Below are positions 24,631-33,727 of a stretch of 64,000 bases of DNA, piece after piece. Both the position numbers and the translations under genes were made by a program. Source of the stretch: RYN-230 sp963841695 (GTDB lineage Bacteria > Actinomycetota > Actinomycetes > Streptosporangiales > Streptosporangiaceae); the NCBI GenBank assembly GCA_963841695.1, contig CAWJDQ010000011.1, forward strand, positions 1 to 64,000, given 5' to 3'. Under the pieces are notes generated by a model. The model saw only the letters and a program-made list of their open reading frames with translations. It ran no database searches and had not been told where the DNA came from. The first letter of the stretch is position 1. Each line of letters begins with the position of its first letter.

Positions 24631-25410
24631 CTACTCCCCGTCGTCCTCGTCCTCGTCCTCGTCGCCGGGCTCGTCGCCGGCCAGGATCTGGTACATCTGC
24701 CGCCGGGTCCGCTCGAGCAGCTCCTCGGCCGCACGGATCTGCTCCGGCGTGCCGGCGTGCGCGAGCTGCACGATGCTGCCGCCCAGCCGGGCCGCCTGCG
24801 CGAACAAGCCGGGCATCTCGCTGGGCTGGTCCTGCGCCATCGCCTCCCACGCCGGGCGGGCCGCCTCCGGGTCCTCCTCTAGGTGGCGGCGCCCGGCCTC
24901 GGTCAGGCTGAACGTGCGCCGCCCGCCGGACTCCTCGGCCTCGATCAGCCCCTCGTCGGCGAGCAACTGCAGGGCCGGGTAGACCGCGCCGGGGCTGGGC
25001 CGCCAGGCCCCGCCGCTGCGCTCCTCGACCTCGGACATGATCTGGTAGCCGTTGCGGGGGCCTTCCCGGAGCAGGGCCAGGATGGCGGCGCGCACGTCGC
25101 CGCGGCCGGCTTTCGGGCCGCGCGGCGGCCCGGGCGGTCCCGGCCACCAGCCCCGCGCCCCGCCCGGGCCGCCCGGGCCCCCGGCCCAGCCCGGCCCGCC
25201 GGGACCGGCCCACCCGGAGCCGCGCTCCCAGGGCCCGCCCCGCCGGGCCCACGGCCCGCCCCGCCGGCCGGGGCGCTCCTGCCGCTCCTGGCCGGGGCCG
25301 GACATGCCGTGCATCGCGTCCCGGGCCTGGCCGAGCAGAGCCTCGGCCGCCCGGACGAACACCCGCAGGTCAGGCCCGAAGTCCCCGCTCGCACACGATG
25401 CCGCACTCAT
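24631..25410 (-). CDS. PadR-family transcription regulator with Gly/Pro-rich N-terminal region
   Basis: A 259-residue PadR regulator. After a helical start (PDLRVFVRAAEALLGQARDA) comes a 60-residue Gly/Pro/Trp/Arg-rich region. The winged helix follows: AAILALLREGPRNGYQIMSE, GAVYPALQLLADEGLIEAEE and RRTFSLTEAGRRHLEED. The C-terminus is a coiled helix and an Asp/Glu run (DEPGDEDEDEDDGE). ATG 25410 is chosen because residues before it do not resemble the family. An inverted repeat 24-46 bases upstream may be its own operator. Confidence 0.9.
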   Translation of the reverse strand: MSAASCASGDFGPDLRVFVRAAEALLGQARDAMHGMSGPGQERQERPGRRGGPWARRGGPWERGSGWAGPGGPGWAGGPGGPGGARGWWPGPPGPPRGPKAGRGDVRAAILALLREGPRNGYQIMSEVEERSGGAWRPSPGAVYPALQLLADEGLIEAEESGGRRTFSLTEAGRRHLEEDPEAARPAWEAMAQDQPSEMPGLFAQAARLGGSIVQLAHAGTPEQIRAAEELLERTRRQMYQILAGDEPGDEDEDEDDGE

Positions 25411-25433
25411 CCGGGCCTCCAGGTGATCCACTC

Positions 25434-25456
25434 GCGATACGATCCCGATATATCGC
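25434..25456. promoter_or_regulatory. candidate PadR operator GCGATA-N11-TATCGC
   Basis: A 6-bp inverted repeat with a nested CGATATATCG palindrome (25446-25455) lies just upstream of the padR start. PadR proteins typically repress their own promoters from such AT-containing dyads, so autoregulation is likely. Confidence 0.55.
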
Positions 25457-25613
25457 CACCTTAGGCCGCGTTCCCGCGGATGGCAAACCGGCCCGGCGGC
25501 TCGGGGCCGGGCCGTGTAGAGCCCGCGTACCCGGGCAGGGAGCCGGGGAGGAAAGACCCGTCCCGGCTTGAGTTGAGCAGCTAAAGAAATTGACTGACTC
25601 CAGATATTGCGGC

Positions 25614-26108
25614 ATGGTGGCACCAATGGTTCTGGCAGCGATCGACCCGGATGGCGAGATGTCCCGGGCCCTGCGCGCGGCCGGGCTGCGGGTCACGATC
25701 CCGCGGCTGGCCATGCTGACCTGGCTGGCCGGGCACCCGCACGCCACCGTGGACGCGATCGCGGCGGGCGTGCGGGAGCGGTTCGGCACGGTGTCCACCC
25801 AGGCCGTCTACGACATGCTGGCCGCCTGCGCGGCCGCGGGCCTGCTGCGGCGGATCGAGCCCCCGGGCAGTCCGGCCCGCTTCGAGTGCCGGGTCGGCGA
25901 CCACCATCACCACCTCGTGTGCCGCCGGTGCGGCCGCACCGAGGACGTCGACTCGGTGACCGGAGCCCAGCCCTGCCTGGCCCCGGCGCGGGGCCTGGGG
26001 TTCGTGGTGGACGAGGCAGAAGTGGTGTTCTGGGGCGTGTGCCCCACCTGCAAGGCAGCCGAAAGCTCCACTGACGGAGTACAGCGTGACGAGGAGGTAT
26101 GGCAGTGA
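25614..26108 (+). CDS. Fur-family peroxide/iron regulator (CatR/FurA type)
   Basis: A Fur-family repressor, 164 residues from ATG 25614. A TTG at 25590 and an ATG at 25626 are alternatives, none with a clear ribosome-binding site, so it may be leaderless. The DNA-binding part has GLRVTIPRLAMLTWLAGHP and STQAVYDMLAACAAAGLLRR. The regulatory metal site is DHHHHLVCRRCG. The structural zinc site pairs CRRC with CPTC near the end. It overlaps the catalase start by 10 bases, the arrangement of actinomycete catR/furA-catalase pairs, so it probably represses katA until peroxide oxidises it. Confidence 0.88.
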   Translation: MVAPMVLAAIDPDGEMSRALRAAGLRVTIPRLAMLTWLAGHPHATVDAIAAGVRERFGTVSTQAVYDMLAACAAAGLLRRIEPPGSPARFECRVGDHHHHLVCRRCGRTEDVDSVTGAQPCLAPARGLGFVVDEAEVVFWGVCPTCKAAESSTDGVQRDEEVWQ

Positions 26109-27625
26109 CCGACAACCACCCGATACCCACGACGAACGATGCCGGTATCCCGGTCGAGAGCGACGAGTTCTCGCTGACCGTCGGCACCGAAGGCCCCATC
26201 CTGCTGCAAGATCACTACCTGATCGAGCAGATGGCGAACTTCAACCGGGAGCGGATCCCGGAGCGCCAGCCGCACGCCAAGGGCGGCGGCGCGTTCGGCT
26301 ACTTCGAGGTGACCAGCGACGTCAGCGCCTACACCAAGGCTGCGGTGTTCCAGCCCGGCACCCGGACGGACACGCTGATCCGGTTCTCCACCGTGGCCGG
26401 GGAGCGGGGCAGCCCCGACACCTGGCGTGACCCGCGCGGCTTCTCGCTGAAGTTCTACACGTCCGAGGGCAACTACGACATGGTCGGGAACAACACCCCG
26501 GTCTTCTTCGTGCGCGATCCCATGAAGTTCCAGCACTTCATCCGCTCGCAGAAGCGCCGCGCGGACAACAACCTGCGCGACCACGACATGCAGTGGGACT
26601 TCTGGACCCTGTCCCCGGAGTCGGCGCACCAGGTCACCTATCTGATGGGTGATCGCGGGATCCCGCGGACCTGGCGGCACATGAACGGGTACAGCTCGCA
26701 CACCTACCTGTGGATCAACGCGGCGGGCGAGAAGTTCTGGGTCAAGTACCACTTCAAGACCGACCAGGGCATCGAGTTCTTCACCCAGGACGAGGGCGAC
26801 CAGATGGCGTCCGCGGACACCGACTACCACCAGCGCGACCTGTACGACCACATCGAGGCCGGGGAGTACCCGAGCTGGACGCTGAAGATGCAGATCATGC
26901 CGTTCGAGGAGGCCAAGACCTACCGGTTCAACCCGTTCGACCTGACCAAGGTGTGGCCGCACAGCGACTACCCGCTGATCGAGGTGGGCCGGCTGGTCCT
27001 GGACCGGAACGTGACTGACTACCACACCGAGATGGAGCAGGCCGCGTTCGAGCCGAACAACCTGGTCCCCGGCATCGCGCTGTCCCCGGACAAGATGCTG
27101 CTGGCCCGCGGGTTCTCCTACGCCGACGCGCACCGCGCCCGGCTCGGGGTGAACTACAAGCAGATCCCGGTGAACTCGCCCAGGGTCCCGGTGCACGCCT
27201 ACAGCAAGGACGGCGCCATGCGCGTCGTCAACGCGCACGACCCGGTGTACGCGCCGAACTCCAAGGGCGGCCCCCAGGCCGACTCCGAGCACTTCAAGCC
27301 GGCCAGCTGGTACGCGGACGGGGAGATCATGCGCTCCGCCTACGTCCCGCACGCGCAGGACGACGACTTCGTCCAGGCGGGCACCATGGTCCGCGACGTG
27401 CTCGACGACGCGGCCCGTGAACGGCTGGTCAGCAACATCGTCGGCCACCTGCGGGGCGGGGTGACCGAGCCAGTCCTGCAGCGCGCCTTCGAGTACTGGA
27501 GCAACGTGGACAAGGACCTCGGCAGCAAGATCGAGGCCGGCGTCCGCGCCAAGGCCAGCGAGCAGGACCCCAAGGCGGCCGACCAGGGCAACCCGGCCCG
27601 CAGCAGCATGCAGGCCAAGGCCTGA
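26099..27625 (+). CDS. katA: monofunctional heme catalase KatA
   Basis: A 508-residue clade-3-size catalase that turns hydrogen peroxide into water and oxygen. The distal His59 is in ERQPHAKGGGAFGYFEV. RFSTVAGERGSPDTWRDPRG and NNTPVFFVRDPMKFQHFIRS are core signatures. The proximal heme ligand is Tyr341 in RGFSYADAHRARLG. ATG 26099 follows GAGGAGG, which lies within the end of the Fur gene, so translation is coupled to the regulator. A strong hairpin follows the stop. Confidence 0.97.
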   Translation: MAVTDNHPIPTTNDAGIPVESDEFSLTVGTEGPILLQDHYLIEQMANFNRERIPERQPHAKGGGAFGYFEVTSDVSAYTKAAVFQPGTRTDTLIRFSTVAGERGSPDTWRDPRGFSLKFYTSEGNYDMVGNNTPVFFVRDPMKFQHFIRSQKRRADNNLRDHDMQWDFWTLSPESAHQVTYLMGDRGIPRTWRHMNGYSSHTYLWINAAGEKFWVKYHFKTDQGIEFFTQDEGDQMASADTDYHQRDLYDHIEAGEYPSWTLKMQIMPFEEAKTYRFNPFDLTKVWPHSDYPLIEVGRLVLDRNVTDYHTEMEQAAFEPNNLVPGIALSPDKMLLARGFSYADAHRARLGVNYKQIPVNSPRVPVHAYSKDGAMRVVNAHDPVYAPNSKGGPQADSEHFKPASWYADGEIMRSAYVPHAQDDDFVQAGTMVRDVLDDAARERLVSNIVGHLRGGVTEPVLQRAFEYWSNVDKDLGSKIEAGVRAKASEQDPKAADQGNPARSSMQAKA

Positions 27626-27656
27626 CCCCGGCCCGGGCCGCCGCGCCGTAGCGGGC

Positions 27657-27704
27657 GGGACCCCCGGCCCCCGCGCCAGCATGGTTGCGCGGGCCGGGGG
27701 TCCC
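27657..27704 (+). terminator. strong terminator after katA
   Basis: GGGACCCCCGGCCCCCGCGC pairs with GCGCGGGCCGGGGGTCCC (18 paired positions with a 2-base bulge, 10-base loop), followed by GCTGTTTT. It is 32 bases past the katA stop. This is the best intrinsic terminator in the window. Confidence 0.85.
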
Positions 27705-27879
27705 GCTGTTTTCGCGGTGGCCGTGCTTTCTCCGCAACGAAGACCGTCCCCCGCTGGCCCCGCACCCCGGGCACCCCTCCGGCACGGGGGCGCGCCCCCG
27801 GGACCGGGGCGCGGGGGGCGCCGGACGGTTCCGTTAGCGGAAAGCTGGTGCGAGCATCGAAGCCGAAGGAGAGGTGGCC

Positions 27880-29029
27880 ATGGACGAGGCGACGTTCGGT
27901 GAGGTCCGCGACGCGGTGCGGCGGTTCGTGCGGGAGAAGGTGCTGCCCCGCGAGGACGAGATCGAGGAGTCCGACGCGATCCCCGCGGACCTCCGCGCGG
28001 CCGCCGCGGACCTCGGCCTGTTCGGGTACGCGCTGCCCGCCGAGTTCGGCGGGTCCGGGGTCAGCATGGCCCAGGACGTGCGCCTGGCGCTTCGAGTTCG
28101 GCTACGCGACCCCCGCGTTCCGGTCCATGTTCGGCACCAACAACGGCATCGCCGGGCAGGTCATCGCCAAGTTCGGGTCCGACGCGCAGAAGAAGGCGTT
28201 CCTGCCCGCCCTGGCCGCCGGGGAGATGGTCGCGTCGTTCGCGCTGACCGAGTCCGAGGCCGGGTCCAGCCCGGCCGGGCTGCGCACCGCGGCCCGCCGT
28301 GACGGGGCGGACTGGGTGCTGTCCGGCACCAAGCGGTTCATCACCAACGCGCCGCTGGCCGACCTGTTCGTGGTGTTCGCGCGGACCGACCCGGCCGCCG
28401 AGGCCGGCCGCGGGATCTCGGTCTTCGCGGTCGACGCCGCCAGCCCCGGGCTGACCGTCGGGCCGCGTGATCACAAGATGGGCCAGCGCGGCGCCTGGAC
28501 CGCGGAGGTGATCTTCGACGACGTCCGGGTGCCCGCCGACCGGCTGATCGGCGAGGAGGGCCGCGGCTACCGCAGCGCGATGACCGTCCTGGCCCGGGGC
28601 CGGCTGCACATCGCGGCGGTGTGCGTCGGCACCGCGCAGCGGATCCTGGACGAGTCGGTCGCGCACGCCGCGACCAGCAAGCAGGGCGGCCAGCTCATCG
28701 GCAGCTACCAGCTGGTCCAGGCCATGCTCGCGGAGTCCTACGCCGAGATCGCGGCGGGCCGGTCCCTGGTGCTGAGCACCGCGGACGACTACGACGCCGG
28801 GCGCAACGTGGCCGCCGGGCCGTCAGCCGCCAAGCTGTACTGCAGCGAGATGGTGTCCCGGGTCGCCGACCGCGGGGTGCAGGTCCACGGCGGCCTGGGC
28901 TACATGAGCTCGACCGTGGTGGAGCGGCTGTACCGCGATTCGCGGCTGTACCGGCTGTACGAGGGGACCAGCGAGATCCAGAAGCTCATCATCGCCCGCG
29001 AGCTGCTCGCGGCCGCCCGGCCCCGCTGA
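27880..29029 (+). CDS. acyl-CoA dehydrogenase, frameshift near 28089
   Basis: Begins at ATG 27880 with the N-terminal helices (TFGEVRDAVRRFVREKVLPR, DLGLFGYALPAEFGGSGVSM). At GCGCTTCGAG (28087-28096) one extra base shifts the frame. Removing it gives VRLAFEFGYATPAFRSMFGT and continues with FALTESEAGSSPAGLRT, LSGTKRFITNAPLADLFVVF, GQRGAWTAEVIFDDVRVPAD, and the C-terminal QVHGGLGYM, YRLYEGTSEIQKLIIARELL. This is a complete FAD-dependent beta-oxidation dehydrogenase of about 382 residues. The catalytic-base position precedes GTSEIQ (Glu of YEGTSE). It stands alone and converges on tkt. Confidence 0.88.
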
Positions 29030-29044
29030 CTCCTACCCCGGGTG

Positions 29045-30964
29045 CTAGGTGCCCAGCAGCTCGCGGGCGGCCGCCTCGATGTGCCCGGCGTCGATGCCGG
29101 CCGCAGCCAGCAGTTCCTCGCTGGACCCCGACCCGGGCATCTCCCGGACGCTGAGGTGGGTGAGCCGCAGGTTCTGCACCCCGGCGCCGAGCAGGGCGTC
29201 CGCGACCGCGGAGCCGAGCCCGCCGGCCGGGGAGTGGTCCTCGGCCACCACCAGCCGGCCGTTCGTGGCGGCCGCGGCGGCGACGAGGGTGTCCGTGTCG
29301 ATCGGCTTGACGGAGTACAGGTCGATGACCCGGGCCCGCACGCCGTCCCCGGCGAGCTGCTCCGCGGCGGCCAGGCAGGCGTGCAGGGTCACCCCGGCGC
29401 CGATCAGCGTCACGGCGTCGTCCGGGCTCTCCCGCAGCACCTTGGACCCGCCCACCGGGAACGTTTCCGCGCTGTCGTACAGGACGGGGTAGGCGCCGCG
29501 GGTGGTGCGCAGGTAGCTGATGCCCACCTGGTGCGCCATGGCCTCCACCAGCGCCGCGGTGCTCGTGGCGTCGCTCGGGTACAGGACGGTGGTCCCGTGC
29601 ACGGCCCGCATCATGGCCAGGTCTTCCAGGGCCATCTGGGACGGGCCGTCCGCGCCGATCTCGACGCCCGCGTGCGAGCCGGCCAGCCGGATGTCCGCCT
29701 GGGAGATGGCGGCCATCCGGATGAAGTCGTAGGCGCGGGTGAAGAAGGCCGCGAACGTCGAGGCGAACGGGATGTAGTCCCGGACGCTGAGCCCGACGGC
29801 CGCCGCGACCAGCTGCTGCTCGGCGATGAACATCTCGAAGTAGCGCCCGGGGAACGTCTTGGCGAACTCCATGGCGTAGGTGGAGTTGCTGACCTCACCG
29901 TCCAGGGCCACCACCGCGGGCAGCGCCGCGCCGACCGCGACGAGCGCGTCACCGTAGGCCTTGCGGGTGGCGACCTTCTCGCCCAGCGAGTACTTCGGCG
30001 AACCGGGGGCCGGGGTCTCGGGATGGCCGTGGGCCTGGTCAGCCGCGGGCGGCATGGCCGGCTCGTCGCCCGGCACGGCGGCGGCGGGCAGCGGGCCACG
30101 GACGATCATGTCGCGTTCGCCGCCGAGTTCGGCAATGGCCCGGTCGGCCATGTCCGGGGGGAACGGGCGGCCGTGCCAGCCTTCCTTGTTTTCCACCTCG
30201 GAGAACCCCTTCCCCTTGATGGTGCGGGCCAGGATCACGGTCGGCTGGCCGCTGCCCGCGTCCTCGGCAGCGGTAAACGCCGCGTCGATCTCGGCCAGGT
30301 CGTGGCCGTTGATCTCCAGCACCCGCGCCCCGAACGCGGCGGCGCGGCGGGCGTAGCGGTCGAGATCCCACTGAAGCTCGGTCGGCCCCCGCTGGCCGAG
30401 CCGGTTCACGTTGACGATCGCGATCAGGTTGGACAGCCCGTAGTAGGAGGCCTTGTCGAGGGCTTCCCAGATCGAGCCCTCGGCCATCTCACTGTCCCCG
30501 CACAGCACCCAGATCCGGTACGGGAGCCGGTCGAGGTACTTGCCCGCCAGCGCCACCCCGACCCCGTCCGGCAGCCCCTGGCCCAGGGAGCCGGTGGCCA
30601 CGTCAACCCAGGGGAGCACCGGGGTGGGGTGGCCCTCCAGGCGGGACCCGAACCGCCGGTAGCCGGTCATCAGCTCCTCGTCGGACACCACCCCCACCGC
30701 CTTGAAGACCGAGTACAGCAGCGGGGAGGCGTGGCCCTTGGAGAAGATGAGGTGATCGTTGCGGTCGTCGCCCGGGTGGTCCCAGTCATAGCGCAGATGG
30801 CGGCTGACCAGCACGGCGAGCAGGTCCGCGGCGGACATGCTCGACGTGGGGTGGCCCGATCCCGCGCTCGTGCTGGACCGGATCGAATCCACGCGCAGCT
30901 GGGTGGCCAGCTCACCAGCCCGGATGAGGTCGGCCCCGCTGAGGGTCCGGGTGTCGTCGGTCAT
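29045..30964 (-). CDS. tkt: transketolase
   Basis: A 639-residue thiamine-diphosphate enzyme of the pentose phosphate pathway. The N-terminal part has TSAGSGHPTSSMSAADLLAV, KGHASPLLYSVF and the ThDP/Mg motif WVLCGDSEMAEGSIWEALDK ... NRLG. The middle has the catalytic Glu region MFIAEQQLVAAAVGL and PFASTFAAFFTRAYDFIRMA. The C-terminus has DGPSQMALEDLAMMRAVHGT. Phosphate-site residues such as the His pair are in place. It is slightly shorter than the 690-residue housekeeping type and stands alone, so it could be a second, dedicated copy. Confidence 0.93.
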   Translation of the reverse strand: MTDDTRTLSGADLIRAGELATQLRVDSIRSSTSAGSGHPTSSMSAADLLAVLVSRHLRYDWDHPGDDRNDHLIFSKGHASPLLYSVFKAVGVVSDEELMTGYRRFGSRLEGHPTPVLPWVDVATGSLGQGLPDGVGVALAGKYLDRLPYRIWVLCGDSEMAEGSIWEALDKASYYGLSNLIAIVNVNRLGQRGPTELQWDLDRYARRAAAFGARVLEINGHDLAEIDAAFTAAEDAGSGQPTVILARTIKGKGFSEVENKEGWHGRPFPPDMADRAIAELGGERDMIVRGPLPAAAVPGDEPAMPPAADQAHGHPETPAPGSPKYSLGEKVATRKAYGDALVAVGAALPAVVALDGEVSNSTYAMEFAKTFPGRYFEMFIAEQQLVAAAVGLSVRDYIPFASTFAAFFTRAYDFIRMAAISQADIRLAGSHAGVEIGADGPSQMALEDLAMMRAVHGTTVLYPSDATSTAALVEAMAHQVGISYLRTTRGAYPVLYDSAETFPVGGSKVLRESPDDAVTLIGAGVTLHACLAAAEQLAGDGVRARVIDLYSVKPIDTDTLVAAAAATNGRLVVAEDHSPAGGLGSAVADALLGAGVQNLRLTHLSVREMPGSGSSEELLAAAGIDAGHIEAAARELLGT

Positions 30965-31537
30965 GTCAGGAACTCACCCTTTCGCGCACGACAGCGGAGG
31001 CCGGGGGCCGGTCAGCCCGGCCGGGCCCGCGCCCGGCGTCAGCCGGCCTCTCCAGGCTATCGCGGCGGGGTAAACCCCCGCCGCCTCCCGCCCCGCGCGC
31101 CCCCCTGCCGCGCGCCCCCCGCCGCGCGCCCCCCCGCCGCGCGCCCGCCCCGCCGCGCCCGCCCGCGGCGCGCCCCCGCGGCGCGCCCCCGCCGGCCAAC
31201 CCCACCGGCCCCACCCACCACACTGATCGTGACCAATGGCACTTTTCCCGCGGGACGTGCGCTTTTCCGGGGTGTTTTGTCCGGTTCGGCACACCATGCG
31301 CGGGAAAAGTCGCTGGCGATCAGTACGGCCCCCGACGGGGGCACAACACCAGCACCATCGGTCACAGGGATCACGGTTTCGGCGCCCGGCATGGGTGCGG
31401 CGGGCGCTGGCTGCCGATTGGGCCCTGTTGGGCGGAGCCAAACGCGTGAAGAGTGGCTCTTAGTTAGCCAGTGCCCGGCCGTGTCCCTCTTCGCGGGGCC
31501 GGGCATGACTTGGTCAGGAGAGTCAAGGGAGGTTGAC
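30965..31537. other. 570-bp non-coding region with low-complexity C/G tract
   Basis: There is no credible gene. Bases about 31075-31195 are an irregular CCGCGCGCCCCCC-type tract on the plus strand, almost free of A and T. Bases about 31225-31530 are more mixed and should contain the promoter of the repeat protein at 31538, ending in AAGGGAGGT. Confidence 0.6.
31080..31195. repeat. low-complexity CCGCGCGCCCC tract
   Basis: Irregular runs of CCGC, GCGC and CCCCC with no fixed unit. This is a candidate slippage and assembly-error hotspot, not a CRISPR array. Confidence 0.7.
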
Positions 31538-32737
31538 ATGGCACGCGATTCCAAGCCCGCGGACGAGCCCGAGCAGCAGTCCGGCCTGCTCGGCTCCGAG
31601 ACTGGCGGCTCTGACGAGCTCGGCCCTGAGGCGGGCGGCACCGATGAGCTCGGCCCCGAGGCGGGCGGCACCGATGAGCTCGGCCCCGAGGCGGGCGGCA
31701 CCGATGAGCTCGGCCCGGAGGCAGGTGGTACCGACGAGCTGCGCCCGCCGCGGCGCTGAGGCTAACGTCCCCGCGTCGCGCTCGTCCCAGGCGGCCCTGA
31801 GGCGCTGGTACGAGGCGGCGCGGAGAATCCCGTCCGGGGTCTGCTCGGCGTAACTGACCTCGATGACGAGCCTGGGCTCCACCCAGGTCACGTCCCGGGC
31901 CTGGGCGGGGGGGACCGGGCTGCTGAAGGGCGGCCGGTCCCGCCGCAGGGGTGCCAGCAGCCGCTGCAGCGCGCGCAGTTCCGGCTGGGTGAAGCCGGTG
32001 CCCACGCGCCCGGCGTAGGCGAGCCCCGCGCCGGCCGGGATCCCGACGAGCAGCGAGCCGATCTGCCCGCCGCGGCGGCCGCGGCCGGGGCTGATGCCGC
32101 CCACTACCACGTCCAGCAGGCGGCGGTTCTTGATCTTCAGCCAGGCCGGGGAGCGGCGGCCGGGCTGGTAGGCGGAGTCGAGCCGCTTGACCACGACACC
32201 CTCCAGGCCGTCGCGGACGCTGACCGCGAGCACTGCCTGGCCGCCGCCGGGGAACGAGGGCGGGATGTGCACGTGCGGGCCGGCCACCGGCTGCGCGTCG
32301 AGAATGGCCCGCCGCCGCACGTAGGGCTCGCCGGTCAGCGACTGCCCGTCGGCGTACATGATGTCGAAGACCAGGTAGGTCACCGGGACCGCGGCCACCA
32401 GGCGGGGGCCGGGGGCGGCGACGTGCATCCGCCGCTGCAGGGCCGCGAAGCTCGGGCGGCCACCGTCGAACGCGGCGATCTCCCCGTCCAGCACCATGGC
32501 CCGGGTCCCCGCCTGGCGGGCCAGGTCACCCAGCTCCGGGTACGCCCGGGTCATATCCCGGTCGCTGCGGGACAGCAGGCGCAGCCGCCCACCGGACACA
32601 TAGGCCACGGCGCGCACGCCATCCCACTTGAACTCGGCGGCCCACGCGGGTTCCGGTCCCGGGAGCTCCGCGGCGGGCACCGCCAGCATCGGCGGTATCC
32701 GCGGCGGGAACCCGTCGCTGCCCCCTGATCCCGGCAT
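31523..32737 (-). CDS. ATP-dependent DNA ligase (LigC/LigD-ligase type)
   Basis: A 404-residue ATP-dependent ligase. The adenylated lysine is Lys37 in AEFKWDGVRAV. Motif III is in MVLDGEIAAF and YLVFDIMYADGQSL. Motif IV is EGVVVKRLDSAYQPG, and motif V is PAWLKIKNRRLLDVVVGG. The OB domain follows (GSLLVGIPAGAGLAYAGRVG, then PRLVIEVSYAEQTPDGILRA). A normal ligase would end near SYQRLR (about 31795). Here 70-80 extra residues, mostly (RAELIGAARLG)n, are read antisense through the 30-bp repeat. No Ku or polymerase gene is adjacent. It probably seals DNA nicks in a repair role. Confidence 0.88.
   Translation of the reverse strand: MPGSGGSDGFPPRIPPMLAVPAAELPGPEPAWAAEFKWDGVRAVAYVSGGRLRLLSRSDRDMTRAYPELGDLARQAGTRAMVLDGEIAAFDGGRPSFAALQRRMHVAAPGPRLVAAVPVTYLVFDIMYADGQSLTGEPYVRRRAILDAQPVAGPHVHIPPSFPGGGQAVLAVSVRDGLEGVVVKRLDSAYQPGRRSPAWLKIKNRRLLDVVVGGISPGRGRRGGQIGSLLVGIPAGAGLAYAGRVGTGFTQPELRALQRLLAPLRRDRPPFSSPVPPAQARDVTWVEPRLVIEVSYAEQTPDGILRAASYQRLRAAWDERDAGTLASAPRRAQLVGTTCLRAELIGAARLGAELIGAARLGAELIGAARLRAELVRAASLGAEQAGLLLGLVRGLGIACHVNLP
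31538..31759 (+). CDS. small acidic repeat protein (GGTDELGPEA)n
   Basis: A 73-residue hydrophilic protein from ATG 31538, which is preceded by AAGGGAGGT at good spacing. After ARDSKPADEPEQQSGLLGSE come five copies of GG(S/T)DEL(G/R)PE(A/T), coded by a near-exact 30-base repeat, then RPPRR. There are no cysteines, no aromatics and no membrane segment; it is probably disordered. The ribosome-binding site argues that it is translated. It overlaps, tail to tail, the 3' 222 bases of the ligase gene on the other strand. The function is unknown. Confidence 0.6.
   Translation: MARDSKPADEPEQQSGLLGSETGGSDELGPEAGGTDELGPEAGGTDELGPEAGGTDELGPEAGGTDELRPPRR
31600..31746. repeat. 30-bp minisatellite, five copies
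   Basis: The unit is ggcggcaccgatgagctcggccccgaggcg, nearly identical in the central copies and diverged at both ends. It is read as GGTDELGPEA on the plus strand and as RAELIGAARLGAELIGAA on the minus strand. Confidence 0.9.
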
Positions 32738-32890
32738 GAGCCCCCGTCCCGCGGCACCACGGTGCCAGCTGGGGAGCGGTGCCTGCTGGGGAGCGCTGAC
32801 CGGCTACCTACCCGGTGCCGCTGGCCAGGACACCGGGAAAGGGACCGGCGGGCCGTGACCGTCCGGGACCGGCCCGGCCGGGCCGGGACG

Positions 32891-33682
32891 TCAGGAGCGC
32901 GGCCGGGCCGGGTCCCTGCTACCGGGCGGGCGGCTGGCGTCGCCCGCCCCGCGGGTGATGAGGGCCACCGCGAGCAGCGCGGCCAGCGGGGCGGCCAGCG
33001 CGACGAAATCGGCGGAGGACAGGTTGCCCAGGGCGTCCAGCGCCCCCGCGAAACCGACGATCAGCACGGCCACCGCGACCAGGCCCCAGCCGTGCAGAAA
33101 CAGCCGCAGCGTGAACGGCGGCACGGGGTCGGTCACGTCCGGGACCGCGGTGATGGTCTTCATGCCGCGGGTCTCCGTCATGCCCTCGCGGACCCGCACC
33201 GTGAGCATCAGGGTGCCTGGCTCGTCCGCGACCAGGAGCAGCTCGTCAGGATGGGACGGATCGGGAGCCTGCGCCACCGAGCCGCCGCCCGCGGCCCAGG
33301 ACATCACCTTCCGGGTGCCCGAGGGCTGGACGCGGTAGCGCACCTGCTCACCGGCGACCACGGTGTCCGGGCCGTCGATGACCACGGGCGGGGCCAGGCC
33401 CGTCGCGGCCGGGCGGGCGGCCTCCGGGCCGGCGGCCTGCGCGGCCGCGCCGCCGCTGCCGTGCCCGTGCCCATTCCCGTTGCCGTTCCCGTTGTGCCCG
33501 GCGGGGACGGCCTCGGGGGTGACCAGGAACTGCCGCCGGGCCAGGTGCTCGGCCAGCCGGATCTGGTGCACGTGCACGCTCCAGGCCATCACCACCACGG
33601 CCGCGGCGAGGCCCACCGACCCCAGGCCGAGCAGCCCGGCGACCACGGGATGACCGGCGTCAGCCAGCACGGCGGTGAGCAT
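32891..33682 (-). CDS. membrane protein with Ig-like extracytoplasmic region, unknown function
   Basis: A 263-residue protein. The N-terminal transmembrane helix (VVAGLLGLGSVGLAAAVVVM) is followed by a cytosolic or linker stretch containing (NG)4(HG)3. Next comes a beta-rich region with a PKD/Ig look (VVIDGPDTVVAGEQVRYRVQ, TLMLTVRVREG) and two more hydrophobic segments (GLVAVAVLIVGFAGAL and FVALAAPLAALLAVALI). The family is not recognised. It lies 45 bases downstream of the SDR gene on the same strand, separated by an AT-rich patch. Confidence 0.65.
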   Translation of the reverse strand: MLTAVLADAGHPVVAGLLGLGSVGLAAAVVVMAWSVHVHQIRLAEHLARRQFLVTPEAVPAGHNGNGNGNGHGHGSGGAAAQAAGPEAARPAATGLAPPVVIDGPDTVVAGEQVRYRVQPSGTRKVMSWAAGGGSVAQAPDPSHPDELLLVADEPGTLMLTVRVREGMTETRGMKTITAVPDVTDPVPPFTLRLFLHGWGLVAVAVLIVGFAGALDALGNLSSADFVALAAPLAALLAVALITRGAGDASRPPGSRDPARPRS

Positions 33683-33727
33683 GCCATCTCCCTCAGTTCG
33701 GATGTCTCTGCTGCTTCACGAGAGTAT

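Noticed and set aside
31080..31746. Possible CRISPR array
   Set aside because: The 31080 tract has no fixed unit. The 31600 repeats are contiguous 30-mers without spacers and are coding. No cas genes are present.
29042..31759. A 905-codon open frame on the plus strand
   Set aside because: All but its last 73 codons are antisense to the well-conserved transketolase and to GC-rich non-coding DNA. Only the final part, from 31538, has a ribosome-binding site and is kept.
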